From assembly GCA_900321195.1 (NCBI GenBank), contig ONVG01000043.1, positions 1-12,542 of the forward strand: a DNA stretch of 12,542 nt. Reading direction: 5' to 3'. Shown one piece after another: positions 5,834-12,542 of the stretch. Position 1 is the stretch's first letter. Every line of letters begins with the position of its first letter. The stretch comes from an uncultured Eubacteriales bacterium. GTDB taxonomy: Bacteria > Bacillota > Clostridia > Oscillospirales > Acutalibacteraceae. Position numbers and translations under genes: made by a program. Below the pieces are notes generated by a model that did not search any database, was not told the origin of the DNA, and saw only the letters and a program-made list of their open reading frames with translations.

Positions 5834-8217
5834 TGCTGATACGCAAATTATTTCGTACCGCATGGAGCTATAAGGCGCAGTTTATCTCCATGATAATAAT
5901 GATAACTCTCGGCATGGGTATTTTCTTGGGCTTCAATATGGAGTGGTACACCATAGAATATGATACTTCAAGATTTTTTGCCGATACCGGATATGCGGAT
6001 TACCGTCTGTATTCTCAGGACGGATTTACTTCAAGCGAGCTTGACAAGATAGCTTCCATTGACGGAGTAGATGCTGCGACTCGTTTTCTGTCTGTCAGTC
6101 TTGACGTCAAGGATAAGAAGAACAAATCGCTTGCTTTTGATGTCAGCGAAAACTATACCGTTTCTAAATTTGTCGTTACGGACGGCGAAAAATACGACAA
6201 AAACGGGGACGGCTTCTGGCTTTCGGATAAGTTCGCGGCAGCAAATGATTATAAGATAGGCGATGAACTTACGGTCGAATTTCAGGGAATGGATATCAGC
6301 GGAAAGATAGTCGGTCTTATAAAAGCGAGCGAACACATGATATGCGTAGCCGACAAAAATCAGCTCATGCCCGATTACAGCACATTCGGCTATGCTTATA
6401 TGTCACCGAAAAAGCTCAGGTCTGTTGTTCGTGAAAAAATGAAGATGACCGTGACCGATGAGCTTAAAAAAGCAGGAGTTCCCGACAGTATGCTCAGTAA
6501 AAAGATTGATGAAATGCTGACGGAAAAGGCTTTGGATGAAGCCGAAAGCAAGGTATATGCACAGGTAAATCTGCTTTCTGATATGGATAAGGAAAGCCTT
6601 GAAGAAGCTGTTAAGGACAAGCTTGGCAGGACGATAATGGTAACTCCGAAGGATGACCACGTAGTCTATAAGGAAGCAACAGGTGAAGCGACCGAGGGCA
6701 AAGCTATGGGTTCAATTCTGCCTGTTCTGTTCCTTGCAATAGCTATACTTACAATGGTAACGACTATGCACCGTATAGCTACCAAAGAAAAAATACAGAT
6801 AGGTACGCTGAAAGCTCTCGGCTTCAAGAACCGCCGCATTCTCCGACACTACACATCTTACGGCCTGTTTATCGGTATTGTGGGAACTGCACTCGGTACG
6901 GGTCTCGGAGTTCTTGTGTGTAAGTCTGTAATGAGCGAGGACGGAATGATGGGAACATATTTCGATATGCCCGACTGGACAGTGGCAACACCGTTTTTCT
7001 GTTATCCTGTAATGCTCGGAACTGTAGTATTTCTTACGCTTATAAGCTATCTTTCAGTTTATCGTCAGCTCAAAGGAACAGCCGCAGAAACGCTCCGTCC
7101 ATATACTCCTAAGAGAATGCGAAAGACACTTCTTGAACGTACTAAGCTGTGGGATAAACTGCGTTTCGGAACAAAATGGAATCTCCGTGACCTCAGCAGA
7201 CACAAAAGCCGTTCCTTTATGACCTTGTTCGGTATTGTGGGATGTATGATACTTATGGTTGGCGGTCTTGGTATGCGTGACACCATGTCAGGCTTTCTGG
7301 AGCTTCTTGACAAGGATATTTCCAACTATGCTGCAAAGGTAAATCTTGTTGAAAACATAGACAGCGCAAAGGCAAAGGAGCTTGCCGCAAGTCTTGACGG
7401 CGACTGGGAAAGCCTTATGGGTATAAGTCTTGACGGCGATACAGTCAGCCTTGATATAGTACACAATCCTACAGAAAAACTGAATGTCATTGATGAGAAT
7501 AATAAGCGTATCAAGCTGAGTGATGAAGGCGTTTATCTTTGCCTCAGACTGAAAAACAGGGCAAAAATAGGGGAGAAGATATCATTTTCACCCTACGGCT
7601 CAAAGGATACCTATACCGCCGAGGTCGTCGGCTATAACCGCTCGATCATGACAGAGAGCGTGACAATGACAGATACATTGGCAGATAAGCTCGGTATCGA
7701 TTATAAGCCGACTGCCGTTTATACCGATAAGACAGCGGGGGATATTCCCTCGTCCGACCTTATTTCAGGCAAGCAGGATCAGGCTCAGCTCATGGCGACA
7801 TTCAACAGCTTTGTGGGTATTTTGGATGCTATGGTCATAATTTTAGTCATTGCTGCCGCAGTATTGGGAGTCGTTGTTTTATACAATCTCGGTGTTATGA
7901 GCTATATTGAGCGTTCCCGTGAGCTTGCTACTCTAAAGGTGCTTGGTTTCCGCAGCAAACAGATAGGCCGTCTGATAATCTCACAGAATATCTGGCTGAC
8001 TGTGATAGGCGTTATTATCGGACTTCCTGCGGGCGTAGGAGCTTTGGAATGGATGCTCATTGCTCTTGGCGGCGAATATGAATTGTCGCTCATGCTCGGC
8101 CCCCTGACTTATTGTGTTTCCGTTTTGCTGACATTTGGAGTTTCCTTGCTCGTAGGCTTTATGGTAGCAAGAAAGAATAAAAAGATAGATATGGTAGAAG
8201 CGCTTAAAAGCGAATAA
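5833..8217 (+). CDS. Double-FtsX-domain ABC transporter permease
   Basis: 794 residues from ATG 5833, which overlaps the ATPase stop (TAATG) and has GGTGG at 5821-5825 at good spacing; ATG 5827 in the same frame would add two residues. One membrane segment near residues 16-34 precedes a first extracytoplasmic domain (about 40-290) of MacB-periplasmic-core type. That domain contains a charged, helical insertion (about 195-270, rich in Lys/Glu/Leu) that may be a coiled coil. Three membrane segments follow (about 292-313, 343-365, 388-410) with the FtsX motif 'IQIGTLKALGFKNRRIL'. A second half repeats the plan: one segment (about 461-481), a second external domain, then three segments (about 666-690, 720-742, 758-778) with 'ELATLKVLGFRSKQI'. 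It forms the membrane part of an exporter or mechanotransmission complex with the upstream ATPase. The long external insertion may contact a substrate or envelope partner. The frame is intact. Confidence 0.9.
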   Translation: MLIRKLFRTAWSYKAQFISMIIMITLGMGIFLGFNMEWYTIEYDTSRFFADTGYADYRLYSQDGFTSSELDKIASIDGVDAATRFLSVSLDVKDKKNKSLAFDVSENYTVSKFVVTDGEKYDKNGDGFWLSDKFAAANDYKIGDELTVEFQGMDISGKIVGLIKASEHMICVADKNQLMPDYSTFGYAYMSPKKLRSVVREKMKMTVTDELKKAGVPDSMLSKKIDEMLTEKALDEAESKVYAQVNLLSDMDKESLEEAVKDKLGRTIMVTPKDDHVVYKEATGEATEGKAMGSILPVLFLAIAILTMVTTMHRIATKEKIQIGTLKALGFKNRRILRHYTSYGLFIGIVGTALGTGLGVLVCKSVMSEDGMMGTYFDMPDWTVATPFFCYPVMLGTVVFLTLISYLSVYRQLKGTAAETLRPYTPKRMRKTLLERTKLWDKLRFGTKWNLRDLSRHKSRSFMTLFGIVGCMILMVGGLGMRDTMSGFLELLDKDISNYAAKVNLVENIDSAKAKELAASLDGDWESLMGISLDGDTVSLDIVHNPTEKLNVIDENNKRIKLSDEGVYLCLRLKNRAKIGEKISFSPYGSKDTYTAEVVGYNRSIMTESVTMTDTLADKLGIDYKPTAVYTDKTAGDIPSSDLISGKQDQAQLMATFNSFVGILDAMVIILVIAAAVLGVVVLYNLGVMSYIERSRELATLKVLGFRSKQIGRLIISQNIWLTVIGVIIGLPAGVGALEWMLIALGGEYELSLMLGPLTYCVSVLLTFGVSLLVGFMVARKNKKIDMVEALKSE

Positions 8218-8225
8218 TAAAGAAT

Positions 8226-8268
8226 AAAAGATAATGAGTATGGGTGTTTCCGTACTCATTATCTTTTT
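8226..8268. terminator. Strong terminator between the FtsX operon and the convergent tfoX-like gene
   Basis: AAAAGATAATGAGTA (8226-8240) is exactly complementary to TACTCATTATCTTTT (8253-8267), with a few more pairs toward the loop. T-rich ends lie on both strands, so it can serve the plus-strand ABC operon and the minus-strand gene ending at 8286. Confidence 0.85.
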
Positions 8269-8285
8269 ATAATATACAGCTGATA

Positions 8286-8606
8286 TCAGGTTCGTTTCTT
8301 TTTCTTGGGTTCGGGCAGCTCATCAAGCATGGCGTCAAATAGTCTGCACAAAAAATCTTTGTCATCTATATTGTCAACCAAAAGCATCTCTTTTGCATTT
8401 TCATACGGCAGCTCTGATACGGCTTCGGGCATAAGCTCCCTTGCAGCCTTTACAGGTTTTACGAGCAGTCTGTCGTCATAGATGCCGCCGACTATTTTTC
8501 ATTTATAGTAGATGATATATTCGCCCATCATTGCCCGATATGATATATCATCCAATTCCGAAAGCTGTCCGAGAACAAAATCAAGATATTCTTTTTTTGA
8601 AGCCAT
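8286..8606 (-). pseudogene. TfoX/Sxy N-terminal domain protein, interrupted by one in-frame TGA
   Basis: On the minus strand, ATG at 8606-8604 follows AAAGGAGTG (8621-8613) at proper spacing. The frame runs 106 residues to TGA at 8288-8286 with a single internal stop, TGA at 8501-8499, codon 36. The text around it is '...RAMMGEYIIYYK*KIVGGIYDDRLLVKP...', then '...ELPYENAKEMLLVDN...' and a basic tail ending in PKKKKRT. The core matches the TfoX/Sxy N-terminal domain family (about 100 residues), in which this position is normally Gly in 'GKIVGGIYDDR', so one GGA-to-TGA change explains the break. Stand-alone TfoX_N proteins are common in Clostridia and their function is poorly known; in Proteobacteria TfoX/Sxy promotes competence with CRP. 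The upstream DNA directly joins a truncated gene in the opposite orientation, so its promoter is probably lost too. Confidence 0.85.
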
Positions 8607-8637
8607 TTCAGACACTCCTTTTATTTGTTTTTTTAAC

Positions 8638-11031
8638 TCAGGCGACAACGGTACTATTCTCCTTGAAAAACAGACAAAAACAAATGGCAAAGTTATTGTA
8701 ACTCATGTTAATGCGGAAACAGAAGAAGTATTCAAAACAGAAACTGTCTATGGTATTGTAGGAGAAATCGGAACCGCAGAGCCTATTGATATAGAGGGCT
8801 ATGTATTTGATCATATATCCGGTGATATCGATACTACAGACAGCACATTTGAATTCAGCGAAGAAGAAAAGCATGTGACTTTGTACTACGTATTCGACAG
8901 CGAAAATTATTCATATGTAGAATTGACATTTGTTGATGCAGCAACAGGCGAATATATTGATGACCCCGAAATATTGATATCTTCTAAGGGTACTTTATAT
9001 ATTGAACCGAAGGACATCGAAAACTACGAGGCAGATCTTGATCAGTCAGACGGTCCGGAGATATATATTGGGGATGACGAAACCGTCAGTGTCAGATTCG
9101 TCTATCACCGTGTAGAGTCTTATATTAAAGTTCATTACTACAATGCAAACGGCTGGACAAATGTATATATGTACGCTTATGTCGGTGATGGTCCTTCAGC
9201 TGAAAAGCTTTTGGGTCCGTGGCCGGGCAAGCTTATGACATACGAAAGCGAAGGCTGGTATGTATGTGAAGTTCCGGATAGGGAGAACGAAAGAGTCATT
9301 TTTGCGTCAGGTCTTGGTCCTCAGGAACCCGGTCAGGCACGACCCGGATATCTGATCTCCGGCGAAACATGGATGAAGAACGGAGAACCTCAGTCAATAT
9401 CAAAGGTAAATGTCTTGTATGTCACAGATGACAGCGAAACACTTGACACCATTGTGCTTTCAGGCCTTGAAGGCTATGAATACAACACAACTCCTATAAA
9501 CTTTGAAGGCTATGAGCTTGTATCAAATTCCGACAACACATCAGGTACATTCGGCTCGGAGAATATTACAGTAACTTATACGTATAAGGCAATTGCTCCC
9601 GAAGAGTTTGTAAATACCTCAGAACTTTCATCCGATAACATAAAATCAGGTGAAAGCTTCACGGTAAACGCTTCCGCACAGGGCGGCACAGGCGATTATC
9701 AGTATGCAGTGCTTTACAAGCTCAGCACACGCTCAAAGTGGACGACAGCTCAGGCTTACGCTGCAAATACACCTGTAAGCTTCACACCTGCTGTTGACGG
9801 CGCATATGACGTATGCATAAAGGTAAAGGACGCTGACGGAACAGAAGAAAAACTCTTCCTTGAATTTGTAGTTGACGACTCATTCAAAAATACTTCAGCA
9901 CTTTCGGAAACCACAATAACTGTAGGCAGCAGTGTCACAGTACTTTGCAGCGCGGCAGGCTCAGGCGACACATATCTCTATGCTGTATCATACAAGAAAT
10001 CGACCGATGAGGGCTGGACAGAGCTTCAGTCATTCAACTCTAACAGCTCGGTAGAATTTGCTCCTGCATCATCAGGCAGCTATAGCATATATGTAGAAGC
10101 AAGCGATGCAAACGGCGATATCGTAGGCACAGTTCTTGAGCTTGAAGTAAACGATGCCGCTCCGCTCGAAAATAAATCTTTTACTGATGCAGCTATCTAT
10201 GATCTCGGAGTAAATGTTTCAATAATCGGTGAGGCAGCAGGCGGCACAGGCGGCTATAAGTACATGGCTCTCTATAAGCTCAGCACCCGTTCAAGATGGA
10301 CTACAGTACAGCAGTACAGTGATGACGATGTTATGGTATTCAGTCCTTCCTCAGCAGGCATATACAATATATGCGTAAAGATAAAGGATTCAAGAGGCGT
10401 TGAGGTCAAAAAATTCATTGATATTGAAGTTGTTGACAACAGCCTTAAAAATTATTCCTGCATATCGGCAAACAAGATAGAGTCAGGCGAAAATATACTT
10501 GTTATTGCAAATGCAGCAGGTTCGACAGGCTTCTATCGCTACACTGTATCCTACAAGAAGGAAACAGCAGGCAAGTGGATAATAAAGCAGGACAACAAGG
10601 CTAATCAGTTTGTTGTTATCGAGCCGGATGAAACAGGCGTTTATGATGTATGTGTAAAGGTGACTGACAATACCGGAAAGTCTGCAAGAAAGTACTTCAA
10701 GGTAGAGGTAACAGAACCGCAGGATGCACTCTGCAATACATCTTCTGTTTCCGAAACAGAGATAGTACTCGGTGAGTATGTTATAGTTATGGCTTCCGCA
10801 AGCGGCAGCACAGGCTTCTATCAGTACTCTGTATATTACAAGGCTGAAAGCGATGACAGCTGGACGTCACTTTCTCAGTATTCTCCTAACGGATATGTAA
10901 TATTCAAGCCTGAAAGCGCAGGCAATTATGAAATATTCGTAAACGTAAAGGACGATGAGGAAAGCGAAGAAACAAAGATATTCAATATCAGTGTTTCGGA
11001 CAATAACGAAATCTGTTTTTATGATAACTAA
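8638..11031 (+). CDS. Secreted-type MucBP/CBM26 starch-binding repeat protein, probably 5'-truncated
   Basis: The frame is open from 8512, but 8512-8606 is the antisense of the TfoX gene, so real protein probably begins near 8638 (SGDNGTILLEKQTKTNGKVI). No ribosome binding site, credible start codon or signal peptide precedes it. Domains in order: MucBP-like repeat 1 (8683-8910, GKVIVTHVNAETEEVF...), MucBP-like repeat 2 (8914-9114), a CBM26-like starch-binding module (about 9118-9400; 'GWTNVYMYAYVGDG', 'GPWPGKLM', 'EGWYVCEVP', 'PGYLISGETWMKNG'), MucBP-like repeat 3 (about 9406-9594), then five immunoglobulin-like repeats. Such modules occur C-terminal to amylase domains in starch-degrading ruminococci, so the missing N-terminus may have been a signal peptide and a catalytic domain; that is inference. 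No sortase motif, S-layer domain or dockerin lies at the C-terminus, which ends '...SDNNEICFYDN'. As it stands it is unlikely to be exported or expressed. Confidence 0.75.
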   Translation, partial: SGDNGTILLEKQTKTNGKVIVTHVNAETEEVFKTETVYGIVGEIGTAEPIDIEGYVFDHISGDIDTTDSTFEFSEEEKHVTLYYVFDSENYSYVELTFVDAATGEYIDDPEILISSKGTLYIEPKDIENYEADLDQSDGPEIYIGDDETVSVRFVYHRVESYIKVHYYNANGWTNVYMYAYVGDGPSAEKLLGPWPGKLMTYESEGWYVCEVPDRENERVIFASGLGPQEPGQARPGYLISGETWMKNGEPQSISKVNVLYVTDDSETLDTIVLSGLEGYEYNTTPINFEGYELVSNSDNTSGTFGSENITVTYTYKAIAPEEFVNTSELSSDNIKSGESFTVNASAQGGTGDYQYAVLYKLSTRSKWTTAQAYAANTPVSFTPAVDGAYDVCIKVKDADGTEEKLFLEFVVDDSFKNTSALSETTITVGSSVTVLCSAAGSGDTYLYAVSYKKSTDEGWTELQSFNSNSSVEFAPASSGSYSIYVEASDANGDIVGTVLELEVNDAAPLENKSFTDAAIYDLGVNVSIIGEAAGGTGGYKYMALYKLSTRSRWTTVQQYSDDDVMVFSPSSAGIYNICVKIKDSRGVEVKKFIDIEVVDNSLKNYSCISANKIESGENILVIANAAGSTGFYRYTVSYKKETAGKWIIKQDNKANQFVVIEPDETGVYDVCVKVTDNTGKSARKYFKVEVTEPQDALCNTSSVSETEIVLGEYVIVMASASGSTGFYQYSVYYKAESDDSWTSLSQYSPNGYVIFKPESAGNYEIFVNVKDDEESEETKIFNISVSDNNEICFYDN
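9613..11028 (+). repeat. Five tandem immunoglobulin-like (triple-tyrosine-type) protein repeats
   Basis: Units begin at the Asn codons 9613, 9889, 10171, 10450 and 10735, spaced 92, 94, 93 and 95 codons. Each has the plan N-x-S-x-(L/V/I)-(S/T)...(I/L)-G-(E/S/V)...A-x-G-(G/S)-(T/D)-x-x-Y-x-Y...YK...W...F-x-P...G-x-Y-(D/N/S/E)-(V/I)-(C/Y/F)-V-x-(V/A). Units 1 and 3 share 'LYKLSTRS-WTT'; units 2, 4 and 5 use 'SYKK' or 'YYKAE'. They probably form rigid spacer or binding domains in a surface protein. The unit is diverged at DNA level, so the array is old compared with the 39-bp array at 1473. Confidence 0.85.
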
Positions 11032-11077
11032 GTCGGTTTTATATCATGATATATCCGGCAAAGTAAAATGCTAAAAG

Positions 11078-11113
11078 GCTGCCGCAGAACTATATGTTTT
11101 GCGGCAGCTGTTT
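11078..11113 (+). terminator. Terminator after the MucBP/CBM26 gene
   Basis: GCTGCCGCAGAAC (11078-11090) pairs with GTTTTGCGGCAGC (11096-11108), with one G-T pair, around TATAT, then TGTTTC. It is a strong GC-rich stem with a short T run, 47 bases after the stop codon. Confidence 0.8.
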
Positions 11114-11117
11114 CATA

Positions 11118-11146
11118 TTGCACATTTGATGACTGAATGATATAAT
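11118..11146 (+). promoter_or_regulatory. Promoter of the Xer recombinase gene
   Basis: TTGCAC (11118-11123), 17 bases, then TATAAT (11141-11146) preceded by TGA, an extended -10. Transcription would start near 11153, leaving a leader of about 20 bases before TTG 11173. Confidence 0.65.
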
Positions 11147-11172
11147 TAAAGAAAAATTCGGGAGGTATCACA

Positions 11173-12144
11173 TTGAGCTACACTATTTATAAAGAAGCAC
11201 CGTTTATAATAATGGAGTTCCTTAATTATATGAGCAATGTGCGCGGACGTTCCGATAATACGATAGATGAATACTATCGCGATCTGCGTACATTTTTCCG
11301 CTTTATAATCAAGGACAGAGGACTTATCGATAAGGATGTCCCGATAGATGATATAGATATTTCAGGTGTTGATCTGGAAATGGCAGGTTCGGTGACGTTT
11401 TCCGAGATAATACTTTTTCTTAACTACTGCAAGGACGAAAGAAAGAACGAGGCAGCTACAAGGGCAAGGAAAACATCAAGTCTGAAAGATTTTTACAAGT
11501 ATCTTACAGTCAAGACACACAAGCTTTCTTATGATCCGACAGAGGAGCTTGAAGCGCCCCGAAAGGGAAAGAAGCTCCCGAAATATCTTACACTTGAAGA
11601 AAGTCTTAAACTGCTTGAAGCCGTAGACGGCGAATTCAAGGAGAGAGATTATTGCATATTGATATTTTTCCTTAACTGCGGGCTTAGACGCTCGGAACTT
11701 GTCGGGATAGATCTTTCCGATATCAACAGTGACTATGTATTGAAGGTGAGAGGAAAGGGCAACAAGGAAAGAGTCCTTACTTTGAACAAAGCCTGTGTCA
11801 GCGCATTGAAGGAATATCTTAAAGTCAGACCTGTAAACGGTATCAGAGATAAAAACGCTTTGTTTATCAGCAGGAAAAACTGCCGTATGACAGGAAAGGG
11901 CGTTTATCATATGGTCAATCACTATATGACAAAGATAGGAAAGGGCGACCAGGGCTATTCACCACATAAGCTCAGACATACAGCCGCAACTCTGATGTAT
12001 CAGAAGGGCGGAGTAGATATCAGGACACTGCAGGCTATACTCGGTCATTCAAGTCTGGGAACGACTCAGATATATACTCATATTGCCGATGAACAGATAC
12101 AAAAGGGACTTGATGCAAATCCGTTGTCAAAGCCGCGTAAATAA
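11173..12144 (+). CDS. XerC/XerD-type tyrosine recombinase
   Basis: 323 residues from TTG, chosen because GGGAGG (11160-11165) lies seven bases upstream and the N-terminus then matches the family. The N-terminal SAM-like core-binding domain (about 11-115) shows 'FLNYMSNVRGRSDNTIDEYYRDLRTFFRFI'. The catalytic domain (about 135-310) has the full set of active-site residues: Arg172 (GLRRSEL), Lys195 (VRGKGNKER), His265 and Arg268 (HKLRHT), His292 (LGHSSLGTT) and nucleophile Tyr301 (QIYTHI). The length fits Xer proteins, slightly above the usual 295-305 because of an inserted stretch near residues 50-75. Chromosomally encoded Xer enzymes resolve chromosome dimers at dif with partner DNA translocase FtsK; mobile-element integrases share the fold. 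No dif-like site or element boundary was found nearby, and placement before a biotin ligase gene favours a housekeeping or resident role. C versus D cannot be decided. Confidence 0.88.
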   Translation: MSYTIYKEAPFIIMEFLNYMSNVRGRSDNTIDEYYRDLRTFFRFIIKDRGLIDKDVPIDDIDISGVDLEMAGSVTFSEIILFLNYCKDERKNEAATRARKTSSLKDFYKYLTVKTHKLSYDPTEELEAPRKGKKLPKYLTLEESLKLLEAVDGEFKERDYCILIFFLNCGLRRSELVGIDLSDINSDYVLKVRGKGNKERVLTLNKACVSALKEYLKVRPVNGIRDKNALFISRKNCRMTGKGVYHMVNHYMTKIGKGDQGYSPHKLRHTAATLMYQKGGVDIRTLQAILGHSSLGTTQIYTHIADEQIQKGLDANPLSKPRK

Positions 12145-12192
12145 ATGAAAAAATATCTGATTTTTCGACGCTTTTCAGTCATTTTCACAGGG

Positions 12193-12221
12193 TTGATATT
12201 TCGCTCTTTTTATGGTACAAT
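12193..12221 (+). promoter_or_regulatory. Promoter of the birA-type gene
   Basis: TTGATA (12193-12198), 17 bases, then TACAAT (12216-12221) with TGG just before it, an extended -10. Transcription would begin near 12228, with a leader of about 54 bases to TTG 12282. No clear terminator separates it from the recombinase gene, so read-through is also possible. Confidence 0.6.
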
Positions 12222-12281
12222 CTTTGTAATTTGCGGTGTATTATAATAGATCGTATTTTAAAAATTACGGAGTGGATAATT

Positions 12282-12542
12282 TTGAAATCAGATATACTTT
12301 TGGAGCTGAAAAAAGCCGGTGATTTTGTTTCGGGTGAAAAGCTCAGCTCCGGGCTTGGAATAACAAGGAGCGCAGTATGGAAATATATAAATGCGCTCAA
12401 AGAGGACGGCTGTGAGATAATCTCAGTCCGGAACAAGGGGTACAAGCTTATCGGCGCGCCTGATATTCTTAATAAGTATGAGATAATGAACGGCAATACA
12501 TCAGAGGTAGTAGGAAAAAAGCTTATATTGATGAGTATATTG
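12282..12542 (+). CDS. birA: BirA-type biotin ligase/biotin operon repressor, N-terminal part only
   Basis: The frame opens at TTG 12282 behind CGGAGTGG (12268-12275) and runs to the window edge, 87 codons. It shows a winged helix-turn-helix of the BirA type: 'ILLELKKAGDFVSGEKLSSG' then LGITRSAVWKYINALKEDG as the recognition part, and the wing CEIISVRNKGYKLIGAPD. The biotin-protein ligase core (GRGRxG motif) would lie beyond the window. If complete, the protein attaches biotin to carboxylase carrier domains and, with biotinyl-AMP, represses biotin genes through this DNA-binding domain. The call rests only on the first domain. A stand-alone regulator with the same fold is possible but less likely given the 'RSAVWK-INALKEDG' signature and 'PDIL' junction. 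Confidence 0.8.
   Translation, partial: MKSDILLELKKAGDFVSGEKLSSGLGITRSAVWKYINALKEDGCEIISVRNKGYKLIGAPDILNKYEIMNGNTSEVVGKKLILMSIL

Noticed and set aside
8499..8501. TGA read as glycine (genetic code 25)
   Set aside because: The residue expected at this position is Gly, which made the idea tempting, but genes here end normally in TGA (for example 2499-2501 and 3448-3450) and the gene content is that of a Clostridia genome.
8512..8637. N-terminal part of the large plus-strand frame from ATG 8512
   Set aside because: These bases are mostly the antisense of the TfoX gene. The translated text shows no signal peptide or domain and no ribosome binding site precedes it.
11173..12144. Integrase marking a mobile element
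   Set aside because: No tRNA, direct-repeat attachment site, excisionase or phage or conjugation gene lies nearby, and the protein resembles chromosomal Xer enzymes next to a biotin ligase gene.
12145..12165. Terminator after the Xer gene
   Set aside because: The only pairing is a six-base AT stem (AAAAAT/ATTTTT), too weak to call.
12145..12281. dif site near the Xer gene
   Set aside because: The gaps on both sides were scanned for a 28-base dif-like site with two arms and a six-base centre; nothing convincing was seen.

Overview
The window looks like chromosomal DNA from a low-to-moderate GC Gram-positive gut anaerobe of the Clostridia, most likely a Ruminococcus or close relative. That placement is an inference. 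It rests on strong AGGAGG-type ribosome binding sites, TTGACA/TATAAT promoters, several TTG starts, a Xer recombinase next to a BirA-type gene, and a secreted-type protein combining MucBP repeats with a CBM26-like starch-binding module, an architecture familiar from starch-degrading ruminococci. No RNA gene, CRISPR array, insertion sequence or prophage was recognised. TGA is used as a normal stop (for example at the end of the gene at 1359-2501).

Left part (1-2582): the 3' portion of a sugar-type ABC substrate-binding lipoprotein (1-1146) ends in a hairpin terminator. A consensus promoter then drives an unusual membrane protein (1359-2501). It has an N-terminal zinc ribbon, a 13-residue Tyr/Gln/Asp-rich tandem repeat resembling a prion-like low-complexity domain, an acidic Pro/Glu/Lys-rich stretch and three C-terminal membrane segments.

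Middle (2583-8268): two ABC exporter operons. The first is a NatA/NatB-type pair. Its ATPase has lost the Walker A segment through a frameshifting deletion of about 53 bp, while the permease is intact and starts on an ATGA overlap. A 410-bp gene-free region rich in hairpins follows, including an 18-bp stem built on G6/C6 arms. The second operon is an intact MacB/LolD-type ATPase coupled to a 794-residue double-FtsX permease, closed by a strong terminator.

Right part (8269-12542): a TfoX/Sxy N-terminal domain gene on the minus strand carries a single in-frame TGA. It abuts, head to head, a large plus-strand gene (MucBP-MucBP-CBM26-MucBP plus five immunoglobulin-like repeats) that lacks a signal peptide, ribosome binding site and credible start, so it is probably 5'-truncated. 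Next come an intact XerC/D-type tyrosine recombinase with its own promoter and the 5' end of a birA-type biotin ligase/repressor, cut by the window edge.

No new multi-gene system could be demonstrated. The most notable points are the repeat-rich zinc-ribbon membrane protein, the three damaged or truncated genes within 6 kb (Walker A deletion, nonsense codon, lost 5' end), and the structured 4722-5131 region. The damaged genes are either real decay or assembly and sequencing faults, which read mapping would separate.
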